This document shows positions 35,974 through 44,378 of a stretch of DNA of 64,000 nt, piece by piece. A model generated the notes under the pieces. It did no database searches. It saw only the letters and a list, made by a program, of their open reading frames with translations, and was not told the DNA's origin. Positions within the stretch are counted from its first letter, which is position 1; every line of letters begins with the position of its first letter. Both the position numbers and the translations under genes were made by a program. Source of the stretch: CAYLPJ01 sp964385465 (GTDB lineage: Bacteria > Planctomycetota > Phycisphaerae > SM23-33); the NCBI GenBank assembly GCA_964385465.1, contig CAYLPJ010000019.1:1-64000 (forward strand). Direction: 5' to 3'.

Positions 35974-37260
35974 TCAGCGTTCCTTGCGGGGGGCTCGCCG
36001 GGTGGCGGTCTTCTTGGAGCTCTTGCGCTTCGCGGCGCCCTTGCGCTTCTTCCCGCCGAGCTCGAAGGCGTCGTGTACGATCTTCAGCGCCCGCTTGCCG
36101 TCGCTCTGATCGATCAGGCAGGAGATCTTGATCTCGCTGGTGGTGATGTTCTGGATGTTGATCCTGGCGTCGGCGAGGGCGGCGAACATGCGTTCGGCCA
36201 CGCCGGTGTGGATTCGCATGCCCATCCCGACGGCGGAGACCTTGGCGAGGTGGTCCTCGAAGGTGGCCTCGCAGGTCAGCTCCTCGCAGAGCCTGTCGAT
36301 GACCTCGCGCGCGTCGTTCAGGTCGCTGAGCTCGCAGGTGAAGGCGACGGTCGCCCGCCCTTCGTCGTCGATGGTCTGGATGATGTCATCGACCACGATG
36401 CGGTGCGTGGCGATGGTGTGGAAGACCTTCGCCGCCACTCCCGGCTGGTCGGGCACGTCCCGCAACGTCACGCGGGCCAGCTTGTCCTTCAGGGCCACGC
36501 CGCTGACGACGATACGCTCCATGGATTCCGTCTCGGCCACGATCATCGTTCCTTTCCGGTTGTTCTGGCTGTTGCGGACGTGGATGGGCACGTCGTACTT
36601 CTTGGCGAACTCCACCGCCCGGTTGTGCAGCACGCTGGCGCCGAGGCTCGACAGCTCCAGCATCTCGTCGTAGCTGACCTGGTCGACCTTCCGCGCGTTG
36701 GGCACGATCCGCGGGTCCGCCGTGAAAATCCCGTCCACGTCCGTGTAGTTCTCGCACACCTCGGCGTTCAACGCCGCCGCGATCGCCACCAGCGTCACGT
36801 TGCTGCCGCCCCGGCCCAGCGTCGTCGGGTGTCCGGCCTCGGTGATGCCCTGGAACCCCGCGATCACCGCGATCCGACCGTCGTCCAGGGCGTCGCGAAG
36901 CCGACGGACGTCGATCGTCTTGACCTTCGCCTTCGTGTGTACGTCGTCGGTGACGATGCCGATCTGCCCGGCCGTGAAGCTGATCGCCGGCGCGCCCATC
37001 GCCTCCAGGGCCATGGCCATCAGCGAGATCGTCACCTGCTCGCCGGTGGCCAGCAACTGGTCCATCTCCCGCTTCGGCGGGTTGGGGTTGAGCTGCCCGG
37101 CGAGGTTCACCAGCGTATCGGTGCTCTTGCCCATGGCAGAGACGACCATGGCAACCTGGTGGCCGGCCTTCTGGGTGCGGATGGCGCGCCGGGCGGCCGC
37201 CCGGATCTTCTCGGCGTCGGCCACGCTGGTACCGCCGAATTTCATCACAACGATGCTCAT
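35974..37260 (-). CDS. lysC: Aspartate kinase
   Basis: Aspartokinase phosphorylates aspartate at the start of the lysine, threonine, methionine and diaminopimelate pathway. The 428-residue product has the KFGGTSV ATP/Asp site at residues 7-13, GRGGSNVTLVAIAAAL, the catalytic/regulatory ACT domains (about 265-405) and a Lys/Arg-rich tail. DAP made from this step feeds MurE. The start MSIVVMKFGGTSV fits the family. Confidence 0.96.
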   Translation of the reverse strand: MSIVVMKFGGTSVADAEKIRAAARRAIRTQKAGHQVAMVVSAMGKSTDTLVNLAGQLNPNPPKREMDQLLATGEQVTISLMAMALEAMGAPAISFTAGQIGIVTDDVHTKAKVKTIDVRRLRDALDDGRIAVIAGFQGITEAGHPTTLGRGGSNVTLVAIAAALNAEVCENYTDVDGIFTADPRIVPNARKVDQVSYDEMLELSSLGASVLHNRAVEFAKKYDVPIHVRNSQNNRKGTMIVAETESMERIVVSGVALKDKLARVTLRDVPDQPGVAAKVFHTIATHRIVVDDIIQTIDDEGRATVAFTCELSDLNDAREVIDRLCEELTCEATFEDHLAKVSAVGMGMRIHTGVAERMFAALADARINIQNITTSEIKISCLIDQSDGKRALKIVHDAFELGGKKRKGAAKRKSSKKTATRRAPRKER

Positions 37261-37322
37261 GGGGCCCTCTGTCTCGATGGTCCTCGGACACCCCGAGCCG
37301 ATGCCCGGTTCGGAGCCCCAAG

Positions 37323-37350
37323 AATGTACCCGAATTTCGTGCGATGTCTA
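37323..37350 (-). promoter_or_regulatory. Putative lysC promoter
   Basis: On the minus strand TAGACA (37350-37345), a 16-nt spacer and TACATT (37328-37323), each five of six to consensus. The leader would be about 56 nt. No lysine riboswitch could be recognised in it; the leader is too short for one. Confidence 0.55.
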
Positions 37351-37545
37351 CCCGTTTTCGCTTGTCGGCGCCTGCCCCGGCGCGGCGGCGGCAAGCCGTG
37401 GGATGCGCGGGATTCGGGCCGGGCTCGGCAGAGAAGATGCCGCCGAGGAACGCGGCTGCGACCGAAGTCACTCCCGGGCCTGCTGACCGGCGAGGCAAAG
37501 CCAACGCCGTTGCCCCCGGGGCGGCGGTGTGGTATCGGTCGGGGG

Positions 37546-38667
37546 ATGCGACGGATCCGCGTCTGCCAACTGATCACCACCCTCGGCGTCGGCGGGGCCG
37601 AGAGGGGGCTGCTGGAGCTCTGCCGGCGGCTCGACCGCGGGCGGTTCGACGTCCGCGTGGTCGCCCTGCGCGGCGGGCCCGTGGCCGCGCGGCTGGCGCG
37701 GGCGGGGATCGAGGTCCACGTCCTCGGCCTGCGGGGCAAGTGGGACGCCCCCCGCCTGGCCCGGCTGCCCCGCCTGCTCGTACGCCTCGGCCCCGACGTG
37801 CTGCACACGCACCTGTTCCACGCCGACCTCGCCGGGCGGGCTGCTGCGGCCGTCGCGGGCGTTCCCCGCCTGGTTCACACCGTCTGGACGGCCGAGGGAC
37901 GCTGGAGGCCCTGGCAGTTCGCGTTCGCTCGTCTCGCCCGGCCGTGGTGCGCCCGGATCGTGTGCGTCTCCCCGGGCGTCCGCGAGCACCACGCCCGACG
38001 CAGCGGCCTGCCCTCCGGCGATTACGAGACGATCTGCTGGGGCGTGGACTGCGAGGCCTTCGCGCGGGACGAGGACGCCCGCCGCCGGCTGCGGGAGCAG
38101 TGGGGCGTCCCCGCCGGCCGACCCGTCGTCGCGTTCGTCGGGCGGCTGGAGTTCTACAAGGGCGTGCGCCCGCTGCTGGCGGCGATGGACCGCCTCGCCG
38201 CCGGCGGCGATCCCGGCTTCGACCTCGTCCTCGCCGGCGACGGGCCGCTGCGGGGCGCCGTCGAGCAGTTCCTGGCCCGTCGCCTCGGGGGGCGCCATGC
38301 TCGTTGGCTGGGGCAGGTCGAGGACGTCCCCGCCGTGCTCAGCGCCGCCGACGCCTTCGTCATGCCCAGCCTCTGGGAGGGCTGGCCGCTTGCCCTGGGC
38401 GAGGCCATGGCCGCCGGCCTGCCCGCCGTGGGGACGAACGTCCCCGGCGTCCGCGACCTGCTCGTCCCCGGCCGGACCGGCCTGCTGGTGCCCCCGTCGG
38501 ACCCGGCCGCGCTGGGCGACGCCCTTGCCGGCCTGACGGCCGACGTCGACGCCCGCGACCGGATGGCCGCCGCCGCCCGGCGCCGCGTTGTGGAGCAGTT
38601 CTCCCTGGAGGCCACCGTCGCCGCGCACGAGCGGCTGTACGAGGTCCTCGCCCGCCGATCGCCGTGA
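37546..38667 (+). CDS. Glycosyltransferase family 4 (GT-B)
   Basis: The 373-residue product has a GT-B layout. An N-terminal domain carries the Gly-rich loop GVGGAERGLLEL and the H-x-H segment VLHTHLFHADLAGR. A C-terminal nucleotide-sugar domain begins near residue 190 (VVAFVGRLEFYKG) and has PSLWEGWPLALGEAMAAG, the E-x7-E motif of retaining GT4 enzymes. No signal or membrane helix. It is likely to act on a lipid- or polysaccharide-linked acceptor; donor and acceptor are unknown. Neighbours give no pathway. Confidence 0.9.
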   Translation: MRRIRVCQLITTLGVGGAERGLLELCRRLDRGRFDVRVVALRGGPVAARLARAGIEVHVLGLRGKWDAPRLARLPRLLVRLGPDVLHTHLFHADLAGRAAAAVAGVPRLVHTVWTAEGRWRPWQFAFARLARPWCARIVCVSPGVREHHARRSGLPSGDYETICWGVDCEAFARDEDARRRLREQWGVPAGRPVVAFVGRLEFYKGVRPLLAAMDRLAAGGDPGFDLVLAGDGPLRGAVEQFLARRLGGRHARWLGQVEDVPAVLSAADAFVMPSLWEGWPLALGEAMAAGLPAVGTNVPGVRDLLVPGRTGLLVPPSDPAALGDALAGLTADVDARDRMAAAARRRVVEQFSLEATVAAHERLYEVLARRSP

Positions 38668-38672
38668 CGACG

Positions 38673-40424
38673 TCAGGAACCGCCGGCGCGGCAGTTCCCG
38701 ACGGCTTCGCTGGTTCGCAGGGCGCGGGTGTAGATGCGGACGTGGCGAATGCTGCCGGCGACCTTCGCCCGCGGCGCGCCGTTGACGTCCTTCAGCACGG
38801 CCGCGGCGGGCTTCGGGCGGCGGACCACCGGGCGGGCGAAGTGGGTCCAGCCGTAAGGGCGGTGCTCGCCGCCGTCGCAGAGCTTTCCGTCGACGACGAC
38901 CGAGACGATCCGCGGACCGGCGTCGACGATGAAGATCACGCGGTGCGTCCGCCCCGGCGTCAGCAGGCCCGGGTCGCAATCCCAGCGCACGGTGGTCCGG
39001 CCGTCGTGGAGGTACACCTCCGCCGTGCCCTCTTCCGTCGCCGCCACGGCGAGGCCCTCGCCGTTCCGGTCCCGGGCGTCGAGGATCAGGCCCTTGACGG
39101 GTGGCTTGGGCCAGGTGAGTCGCAGGTCGATCGTCACTCCCCCGCCGTCGGCGAGGTCCGGCAGCTCCGGCATGGGGAAGGCGCCGTCGGCCAGGTCCTC
39201 ACTGTCTGCCTCGACCGCCAGGCCCAGCTTGGTGACGCTTCTCGCGTCTTGCTGGCCCCACGCGGCCGCGAGCAGCGGGGCGTCCAGCCGGTGGACTCGG
39301 GCGCGGGTCTTCTGCGTCTCGAACAGCCAGTATGCCCCGTCGGCCTCCAGCAGCCCGGGGTAACTGATCCGCCCGGTGGCGGGGCGCAGGTCGTGGCCGT
39401 AGAGGAGTACCTCCGGCTCGGACCAGACGATGGTCCCGTCGCGTTCGATGCCGCCGCAGACCCACGCGGGGTTCCGCTCGGCGTAGTCGCTGAGTGCGGG
39501 CACGGGCCCGTGGTTGTGGATCCACAGCAGGTACTTGCCGTTGACGCACTTCCACAGGCTCGGGCAGGCCAGCGGGTGCTTGATGACCCGCCGCCCGGGC
39601 CCGTACCGCAGGGCCTCCGGCTTGGACCACGTCCGCCCGCCGTCGCCGCTGGTGGCGTGGCCGATGTGCCCGCGGTCGGTCCGCCAGACGCAGTACAGCG
39701 TCCCGTCGCTGAGGGCGACGGTGTGCGGCTCTTCGCTGCGGTTCTTGGGCTCGTCCCATTCCGGCCCGCGCAGCCCCCGCCCGTCGGCGGGCAGAAGCTC
39801 CCAACTCGCCTTCGCCGGCTCGGCCGTCGTCAGCAGGTCCGGGCTGCGAAGGAAGTACACCTCCGTCCGCCGCGGCGGGCGCGACAGGCCGATCTTCGCC
39901 CACGAGAGCAGCACCGACCCGCCGATCACCAGCGGCCGCGATACGCTCCAGCCCGGGCCCTCGTGGCCGGGGCCGTTGGACGGGCCCGTCGGCGGGAAGG
40001 CCTTGATCTTCACCGGGTCCGACCAGTTCCGCCCGCCGTCGTCCGACCACGTGAACGCCATCGGCGTCAGGGCGAACAGCCTCCCGCCGCGGGCGGAAAG
40101 CGGCACGGCGTAGCTGCGGTTGCACCGCACCGGCTTGGTCCATGTCCGGCCGCGATCGGCGCTGATCATCGCCGCCGTGTAGTTCTCCGAGTTCCGCCCG
40201 GTCTCGCTTTCCGTGCCCACGGTGAGCATGACCAGCCAACGGTCGCCGGGCAGCAGCAGCGGATAGGGTTGGTCCGCGTAGCCGAAGCCCTCGGTAGGCA
40301 GGGCCCGACCGTTGGCGATGTTCCGCGGGTCGCCGCCCTCTTCCGCGCCGCCTGCCGCCGAGATGCCCATCGCCATCGCCAGGATCCATCCGCCCCGGAC
40401 CATTCGAGTTGTGCGTGCGTTCAT
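38673..40424 (-). CDS. Secreted sialidase/BNR-repeat protein with C-terminal LamG-like domain
   Basis: The 583-residue product has a signal peptide (residues 8-26, SAAGGA cleavage). Three Asp-box turns are visible: SADRGRTW, SDDGGRNW and SGDGGRTW. These mark a six-bladed propeller of the sialidase superfamily. The C-terminal part (about 410-580) resembles a concanavalin/LamG domain with IRHVRIYTRAL. No FRIP motif is apparent, so true sialidase activity is doubtful. GGGAGGCGG precedes the ATG. The start is divergent from the URO-D-like gene at 40546. Confidence 0.82.
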   Translation of the reverse strand: MNARTTRMVRGGWILAMAMGISAAGGAEEGGDPRNIANGRALPTEGFGYADQPYPLLLPGDRWLVMLTVGTESETGRNSENYTAAMISADRGRTWTKPVRCNRSYAVPLSARGGRLFALTPMAFTWSDDGGRNWSDPVKIKAFPPTGPSNGPGHEGPGWSVSRPLVIGGSVLLSWAKIGLSRPPRRTEVYFLRSPDLLTTAEPAKASWELLPADGRGLRGPEWDEPKNRSEEPHTVALSDGTLYCVWRTDRGHIGHATSGDGGRTWSKPEALRYGPGRRVIKHPLACPSLWKCVNGKYLLWIHNHGPVPALSDYAERNPAWVCGGIERDGTIVWSEPEVLLYGHDLRPATGRISYPGLLEADGAYWLFETQKTRARVHRLDAPLLAAAWGQQDARSVTKLGLAVEADSEDLADGAFPMPELPDLADGGGVTIDLRLTWPKPPVKGLILDARDRNGEGLAVAATEEGTAEVYLHDGRTTVRWDCDPGLLTPGRTHRVIFIVDAGPRIVSVVVDGKLCDGGEHRPYGWTHFARPVVRRPKPAAAVLKDVNGAPRAKVAGSIRHVRIYTRALRTSEAVGNCRAGGS

Positions 40425-40545
40425 TCGCTTTCCGCCTCCCGGGAAGATGATCGGCCCCGCACGGTTCCGTGTCAACCGGCGCTGGACGAACGCCCGGCGG
40501 CGCAGGCATACTGCCGCAAACCGAAACCCCGTCAGGAGGCCCGCC

Positions 40546-41625
40546 GTGGAGCTGAAGACCAAGCCCGACCTTCCCGCCGCCCTGGAGCGCATGGAGGCGT
40601 GGTGGCAGTGCGAGATTGTCGACCGCCCGCCGGTGACGATCCACGTCCGTTCGGACAGGACGCCCGACCGGCCGACGAAGCACCACGACAACGTCCGCGA
40701 CCGCTGGTTCGACCTGGACTACCGCCTCGACTGCCACGCCGCCGAGGTCGAGGCCGGTGTGTTTTTCGCCGAGCACTTCCCCCGGTTCATGCCGAACCTC
40801 GGCCCGGAGCTGACGGCCACGCTCTACGGCTGCGAGCTGGAGTTCAGCGAGACCACGAGCTGGTCGGTACCCATCGTCGAGCGCTGCCGGGACATCTGCA
40901 ACCTCCAGCCGGACCTCGACACGCCGTACTGGAACTGGATCCGCCGGGCGACCGACGAATCGCTCCGGCGCGGCCGCGGGCTCTGGCTCACCGGCCTGCC
41001 CGACCTGCACACCAACGGCGACCTCCCGGCCGCGCTGCGCGACCCGCAGGGCATGTGCCTGGACCTCGCGGATGACCTCGATGGCGTCCGCGCCGCCTGC
41101 GACCACGTGACGGACGCCTACGCGACGATGTACGACGACCTGTGGGCACGGATCGACGCCTCCGGTCAGCCGTGCACGACGTGGACGCCGTTCCTCCACG
41201 CCGGCCGGGCGTACGTGACCAGTTGCGACTTCATCTGCATGATTTCGTCGGAGATGTTCCGCCGGACGATCCTGCCCGGGATCGTCCGGGAAATGGAGTT
41301 CCTGGAGCGGAACATCTTCCACCTCGACGGCCCCGGGGCGCTGACGCACCTCGACGACCTGCTGGCCCAACCGGAGCTGGACGCCGTGCAGTGGGTCTAC
41401 GGCGCCGGGCAGGGCCCCGCGGCGAGATGGATCGACGTTTACCGGCGTATCCAGGCCGCGGGCAAGGGCATCCAGCTCCAGGCGCAGGGCCTCGACGACG
41501 CCCGGACCGTTGCCGAGCACCTCAAGCCCGAGGGCGTCTGGTTCACTCCCGGCGGCAGCTACGACCGCGCCGAGGCCGAGGCCTTCCTCGACTGGACCGC
41601 CCGCTGGGCGGCCGGCAAGGCGTAG
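40546..41625 (+). CDS. Uroporphyrinogen-decarboxylase-like protein
   Basis: The 359-residue product has a URO-D/methyltransferase-like TIM-barrel look, starting ALERMEAWWQCEIVDRPP, and FHLDGPGALTHLDDLL near 265-285. Such proteins are numerous in planctomycetes, often next to sugar genes, and include relatives of MtaA/CmuA that act on corrinoid-bound methyl groups. Conserved URO-D catalytic residues cannot be verified. GTG 40546 follows CAGGAGG (40533-40539). It is not expected to be HemE, because the typical HemE N-terminus RPVWMMRQAGR is absent. Confidence 0.75.
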   Translation: MELKTKPDLPAALERMEAWWQCEIVDRPPVTIHVRSDRTPDRPTKHHDNVRDRWFDLDYRLDCHAAEVEAGVFFAEHFPRFMPNLGPELTATLYGCELEFSETTSWSVPIVERCRDICNLQPDLDTPYWNWIRRATDESLRRGRGLWLTGLPDLHTNGDLPAALRDPQGMCLDLADDLDGVRAACDHVTDAYATMYDDLWARIDASGQPCTTWTPFLHAGRAYVTSCDFICMISSEMFRRTILPGIVREMEFLERNIFHLDGPGALTHLDDLLAQPELDAVQWVYGAGQGPAARWIDVYRRIQAAGKGIQLQAQGLDDARTVAEHLKPEGVWFTPGGSYDRAEAEAFLDWTARWAAGKA

Positions 41626-41670
41626 CAGCGCGGGGCTCGCACGCCCCGGTCGCGTTTTGCCTTGATAACT

Positions 41671-41958
41671 GGTGATGGCATCACTGATCCTCGTGAAGTG
41701 CACTGCAAACCGCGCATCCTGGCCGGGCTGCTGGAGCGGATGGTCCAGCGGTTCCCCCCGGCCATCGTCTGCGGGGCGAGGCAGGTCGGCAAGACCACGC
41801 TGGTGCGCCATGTGGTCGGCGACTTGGGCTCGCCGGTCTTTGACCCGGCGGCGGACGTCGGCAACGCACGCGGGGACCCCGACCTGTTCCCGGACAACCA
41901 CCCGGCCCCGGTCGTGCGGGACGAGATCGGCTCCTCCCTGCCCCGGGACTGCCGCTGA
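41671..41958 (+). pseudogene. Remnant of a DUF4143-type AAA ATPase
   Basis: The frame encodes a Walker A motif (GARQVGKTT) near residue 40, preceded by ILAGLLERMVQRFPPAIV and followed by DPAADVGNARGDPDLF and PVVRDEI, the start of the Walker B region. Members of the family have about 400 residues. Here only the first 90 survive and a stop (TGA 41956-41958) ends the frame. It lies between two sugar-related genes and looks like a decayed 5' end of a toxin-linked or orphan ATPase. The initiation codon is uncertain (TTG 41662). Confidence 0.6.
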
Positions 41959-42008
41959 CGACCCGGGCCGACCTCCGTCGCGCCGGGCGAATGAACCTGG
42001 AGAAGGAT

Positions 42009-42812
42009 ATGCCGACGATTGACGTGCACACGCATGCGTTTCCCGACGCGATCGCCGAGCGAGCGATCGAGAAGCTCGAGGCCGAGTGCCCCTGGAAGGC
42101 CGTCGGGTCGGGTACCGTCGAGGCGCTGGTCCGCACCATGGACGCCGCGGGGGTTGACCTGGCCGTGCCTTGCGCGATCGCGACGAAGCCGGGCCAGGCC
42201 GGGGGCATCCTCCAGTGGTGCCGGGCCATCGCCAGCGACCGGCTGGTGCCCTTTCCGTCGGTCCATCCGGACACGCCGGACGCGCCCGACTGGGTCGCCC
42301 GGATCGCCGAGGCCGGGTTCCCCGGGCTCAAGCTGCACCCGATGTACCAGGAGTTCGCCATCGACGAGCCGCGGCTGGACGGCATCTACGCGGCCTGCGC
42401 CGAGTGCGGCCTGCCGATCGCCTTCCACAGCGGACGGGACATCGCCTATCCCCCCGACGACGACCGGGCCGACCCCGAGCGGCTGGCCCGGGTGCTCGAC
42501 CGACACGAGGGGCTGAAGGTCATCAGCACGCACATGGGCGGCTGGCGGATGTGGGACGAGGCGGACCAAGCCGTCGTCGGGCGGGAGAACGTCTACTTGG
42601 AGACGTCGTTCAGCCTGGTCGAGCCTCCGGCCGAGCGAATCGCCGCGATGATCCGCCGCCACGGCGTCGAGCGCGTGATGTTCGGTTCGGACTGGCCCTG
42701 GTGCGACCCCGCCGACGACCTGCGCCGCCTCGACGCGCTGGGCCTGACAGCGGACGAGCTGGCCGCCGTCCGCGGCGACAACGCCGCCCGCCTGCTCGGC
42801 CTCGCCGGCTGA
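42009..42812 (+). CDS. Amidohydrolase family 2 (metal-dependent hydrolase)
   Basis: The 267-residue product has the amidohydrolase-2 pattern: IDVHTHAFPD at the N-terminus with the two His ligands, GLKLHPMYQ in the middle, and FGSDWPWCDP near the end with the conserved Asp. The likely role is decarboxylation or hydrolysis of a small organic acid or lactone. The substrate is unknown. ATG 42009 is preferred to ATG 41991 because GGAGAAGGA precedes it. The gene is convergent with the deiminase-fold genes. Confidence 0.87.
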   Translation: MPTIDVHTHAFPDAIAERAIEKLEAECPWKAVGSGTVEALVRTMDAAGVDLAVPCAIATKPGQAGGILQWCRAIASDRLVPFPSVHPDTPDAPDWVARIAEAGFPGLKLHPMYQEFAIDEPRLDGIYAACAECGLPIAFHSGRDIAYPPDDDRADPERLARVLDRHEGLKVISTHMGGWRMWDEADQAVVGRENVYLETSFSLVEPPAERIAAMIRRHGVERVMFGSDWPWCDPADDLRRLDALGLTADELAAVRGDNAARLLGLAG

Positions 42813-42822
42813 TCCGGGCGGC

Positions 42823-44250
42823 TCAGCGCCGGCTGGCGGCGCGGTGGCCCCTGTCGAGGGACCGCTCGCCGAGCGGGCGGAAATCGTGGGGGGAGACGTA
42901 GGAGGGCAGGTGCAGGGAGATGCAGTGGAGCAGGCCCTGCTTGGCGACCAGTTCGTCGGCGCGGATGCCCGCGATCTTCCAGCCGGGCAGCAGGCGGGCG
43001 AACGTCGCGAAGGCCTCCTGCTGGAGCTGCGGGTCGACGTCGGAGAACGTCGGCATCAGCAGCGTCCCGTTGGCGAAGATCACGTTGGTGTACGTCCGCC
43101 AGAACCCGTCCTTTCGCCGCGCCGGCATCGGGACGCGCTCCACCCGCATCGGCGTGCCGTCGGCGAGCCGGACCTTCGCCAGCATCCCCGCGGCCTTGTC
43201 CAGGATGGCCGCGTTGTTCGGGTCGACCCGCGGGTCCATCTTGCCGACGACCGCCAGGTCGCGGGCGAGGAAGGTCATGAACATGTCCACGTGCCCGGTG
43301 CCCTCGCCCTCGAGCGGCTCGACGTAGATCCACCCGTACGTGACACCCAGCTTGTCGTTGAGGAGTCTGGCGATGTCGCGGTTCTCATACCCGCGATGGA
43401 GGTTGTGCCCGAGCATCGTCGTGCTCGTCACCGCCAGGCCCTCGCCGTTGGTCAGGAAGTTGCCGCCCTCCAGGTCCAGGGGCACCTTCACGACCGGCAG
43501 GCCCAGCGACCGGCCCAGCAGGCGCGGGGCGTCCTCGTCGGCCGCCCTGACATGCTCGACGTGCTCCGGCGGGCTGTAGGAAACGTCCACCGCCGAGACC
43601 GATCCGTCGGCGTGGCGGACGAAGATCGGGCCGTAATCCCGCACCCATACCGTGTTCACCGGCAGGACGAGGAACCCGGCCGCGTCGGGCAGGCCGTGCT
43701 CGGCCAGCAGTTCCGTGCCCCGCCGCGCCTGCGCCCGCGTGGCACAGATGGCCAGGACGGGGATCGTCTGGTGGGCGGCGCGGACGATGTCACAGAAGAT
43801 CTCCGGGGCGTGGAGGACCATGTCCCCGCAGCCGATCAGCAGCGCCGACTGGTGCTCGAACTCGCCGGGCAGCGGCACGGGCGGGGCGAAGCGGCGGGGG
43901 GACGCCGACGGGGTCGGCGCCGGCTCGCCCCCGGGCCTTGCCGACCGCTGCGCGGCGATCGGCGCCGGGACGTTCGTCGCCCCGGCGGCGGGGGTGTCGG
44001 CGACGCGAGGGGTCGGCTTCTGCGCCGCGGCGGCCCTCGGCGGGCGCGGCGGGGCCAGGCGGGGGATGACCACGTCGGAGCCGGGGTCGGCGGGCTTTTC
44101 GACGGCGGCATGGGCGGGCGCGGCGACGCCGTCGACGTAGGTGGTCTCGGAGAACGTCCAGAAGGCCGCGACCACGGCCGCGACGGCGAGGGTCCTCCAG
44201 CCCAGCCCGGCAGTGATCTGCCGGAGACGATTCAAGGGGGGGTACTGCAC
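42823..44250 (-). CDS. Exported agmatine/peptidylarginine deiminase-fold protein, copy 1
   Basis: The 475-residue product begins at GTG 44250 (AGGAAGGAAAG upstream). A membrane anchor or signal helix (about 17-35) and a Pro/Ala-rich spacer of roughly 100 residues come first. The pentein domain follows from about 145 with VWVRDYGPIF, EGGNF, GHVDM and the catalytic Cys443 in LLHCISLHLP. The family (PF04371-like) hydrolyses agmatine or protein arginine to citrulline-type products. An anchored or secreted form is unusual for agmatine deiminase. Copy 2 lies directly upstream on the same strand. Confidence 0.85.
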   Translation of the reverse strand: MQYPPLNRLRQITAGLGWRTLAVAAVVAAFWTFSETTYVDGVAAPAHAAVEKPADPGSDVVIPRLAPPRPPRAAAAQKPTPRVADTPAAGATNVPAPIAAQRSARPGGEPAPTPSASPRRFAPPVPLPGEFEHQSALLIGCGDMVLHAPEIFCDIVRAAHQTIPVLAICATRAQARRGTELLAEHGLPDAAGFLVLPVNTVWVRDYGPIFVRHADGSVSAVDVSYSPPEHVEHVRAADEDAPRLLGRSLGLPVVKVPLDLEGGNFLTNGEGLAVTSTTMLGHNLHRGYENRDIARLLNDKLGVTYGWIYVEPLEGEGTGHVDMFMTFLARDLAVVGKMDPRVDPNNAAILDKAAGMLAKVRLADGTPMRVERVPMPARRKDGFWRTYTNVIFANGTLLMPTFSDVDPQLQQEAFATFARLLPGWKIAGIRADELVAKQGLLHCISLHLPSYVSPHDFRPLGERSLDRGHRAASRR

Positions 44251-44378
44251 GAACAGCTTTCCTTCCTGGTGCGCCCGGCTGTGGGCCCGGGCGGCGGGGG
44301 TACTACGGTACAGCACCCGGGGCGTCCGTTCCACGCGCCCCGAGCGATTTGCCACTCTACAGCATCCAGCCGGTTCCG

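Noticed and set aside
35905..37545. Upstream extension of the GT4 frame to 35905
   Set aside because: The extended part is the antisense of aspartokinase; the conserved N-terminus starts at ATG 37546.
38673..40424. True sialidase
   Set aside because: Asp boxes are present but I could not find the Arg triad or FRIP motif that sialidases need, so only the propeller fold is claimed.
40546..41625. HemE (uroporphyrinogen decarboxylase of haem synthesis)
   Set aside because: The HemE N-terminal signature is absent and two divergent copies sit in a catabolic region, so the general URO-D-like label is used for both this and the gene at 48870.
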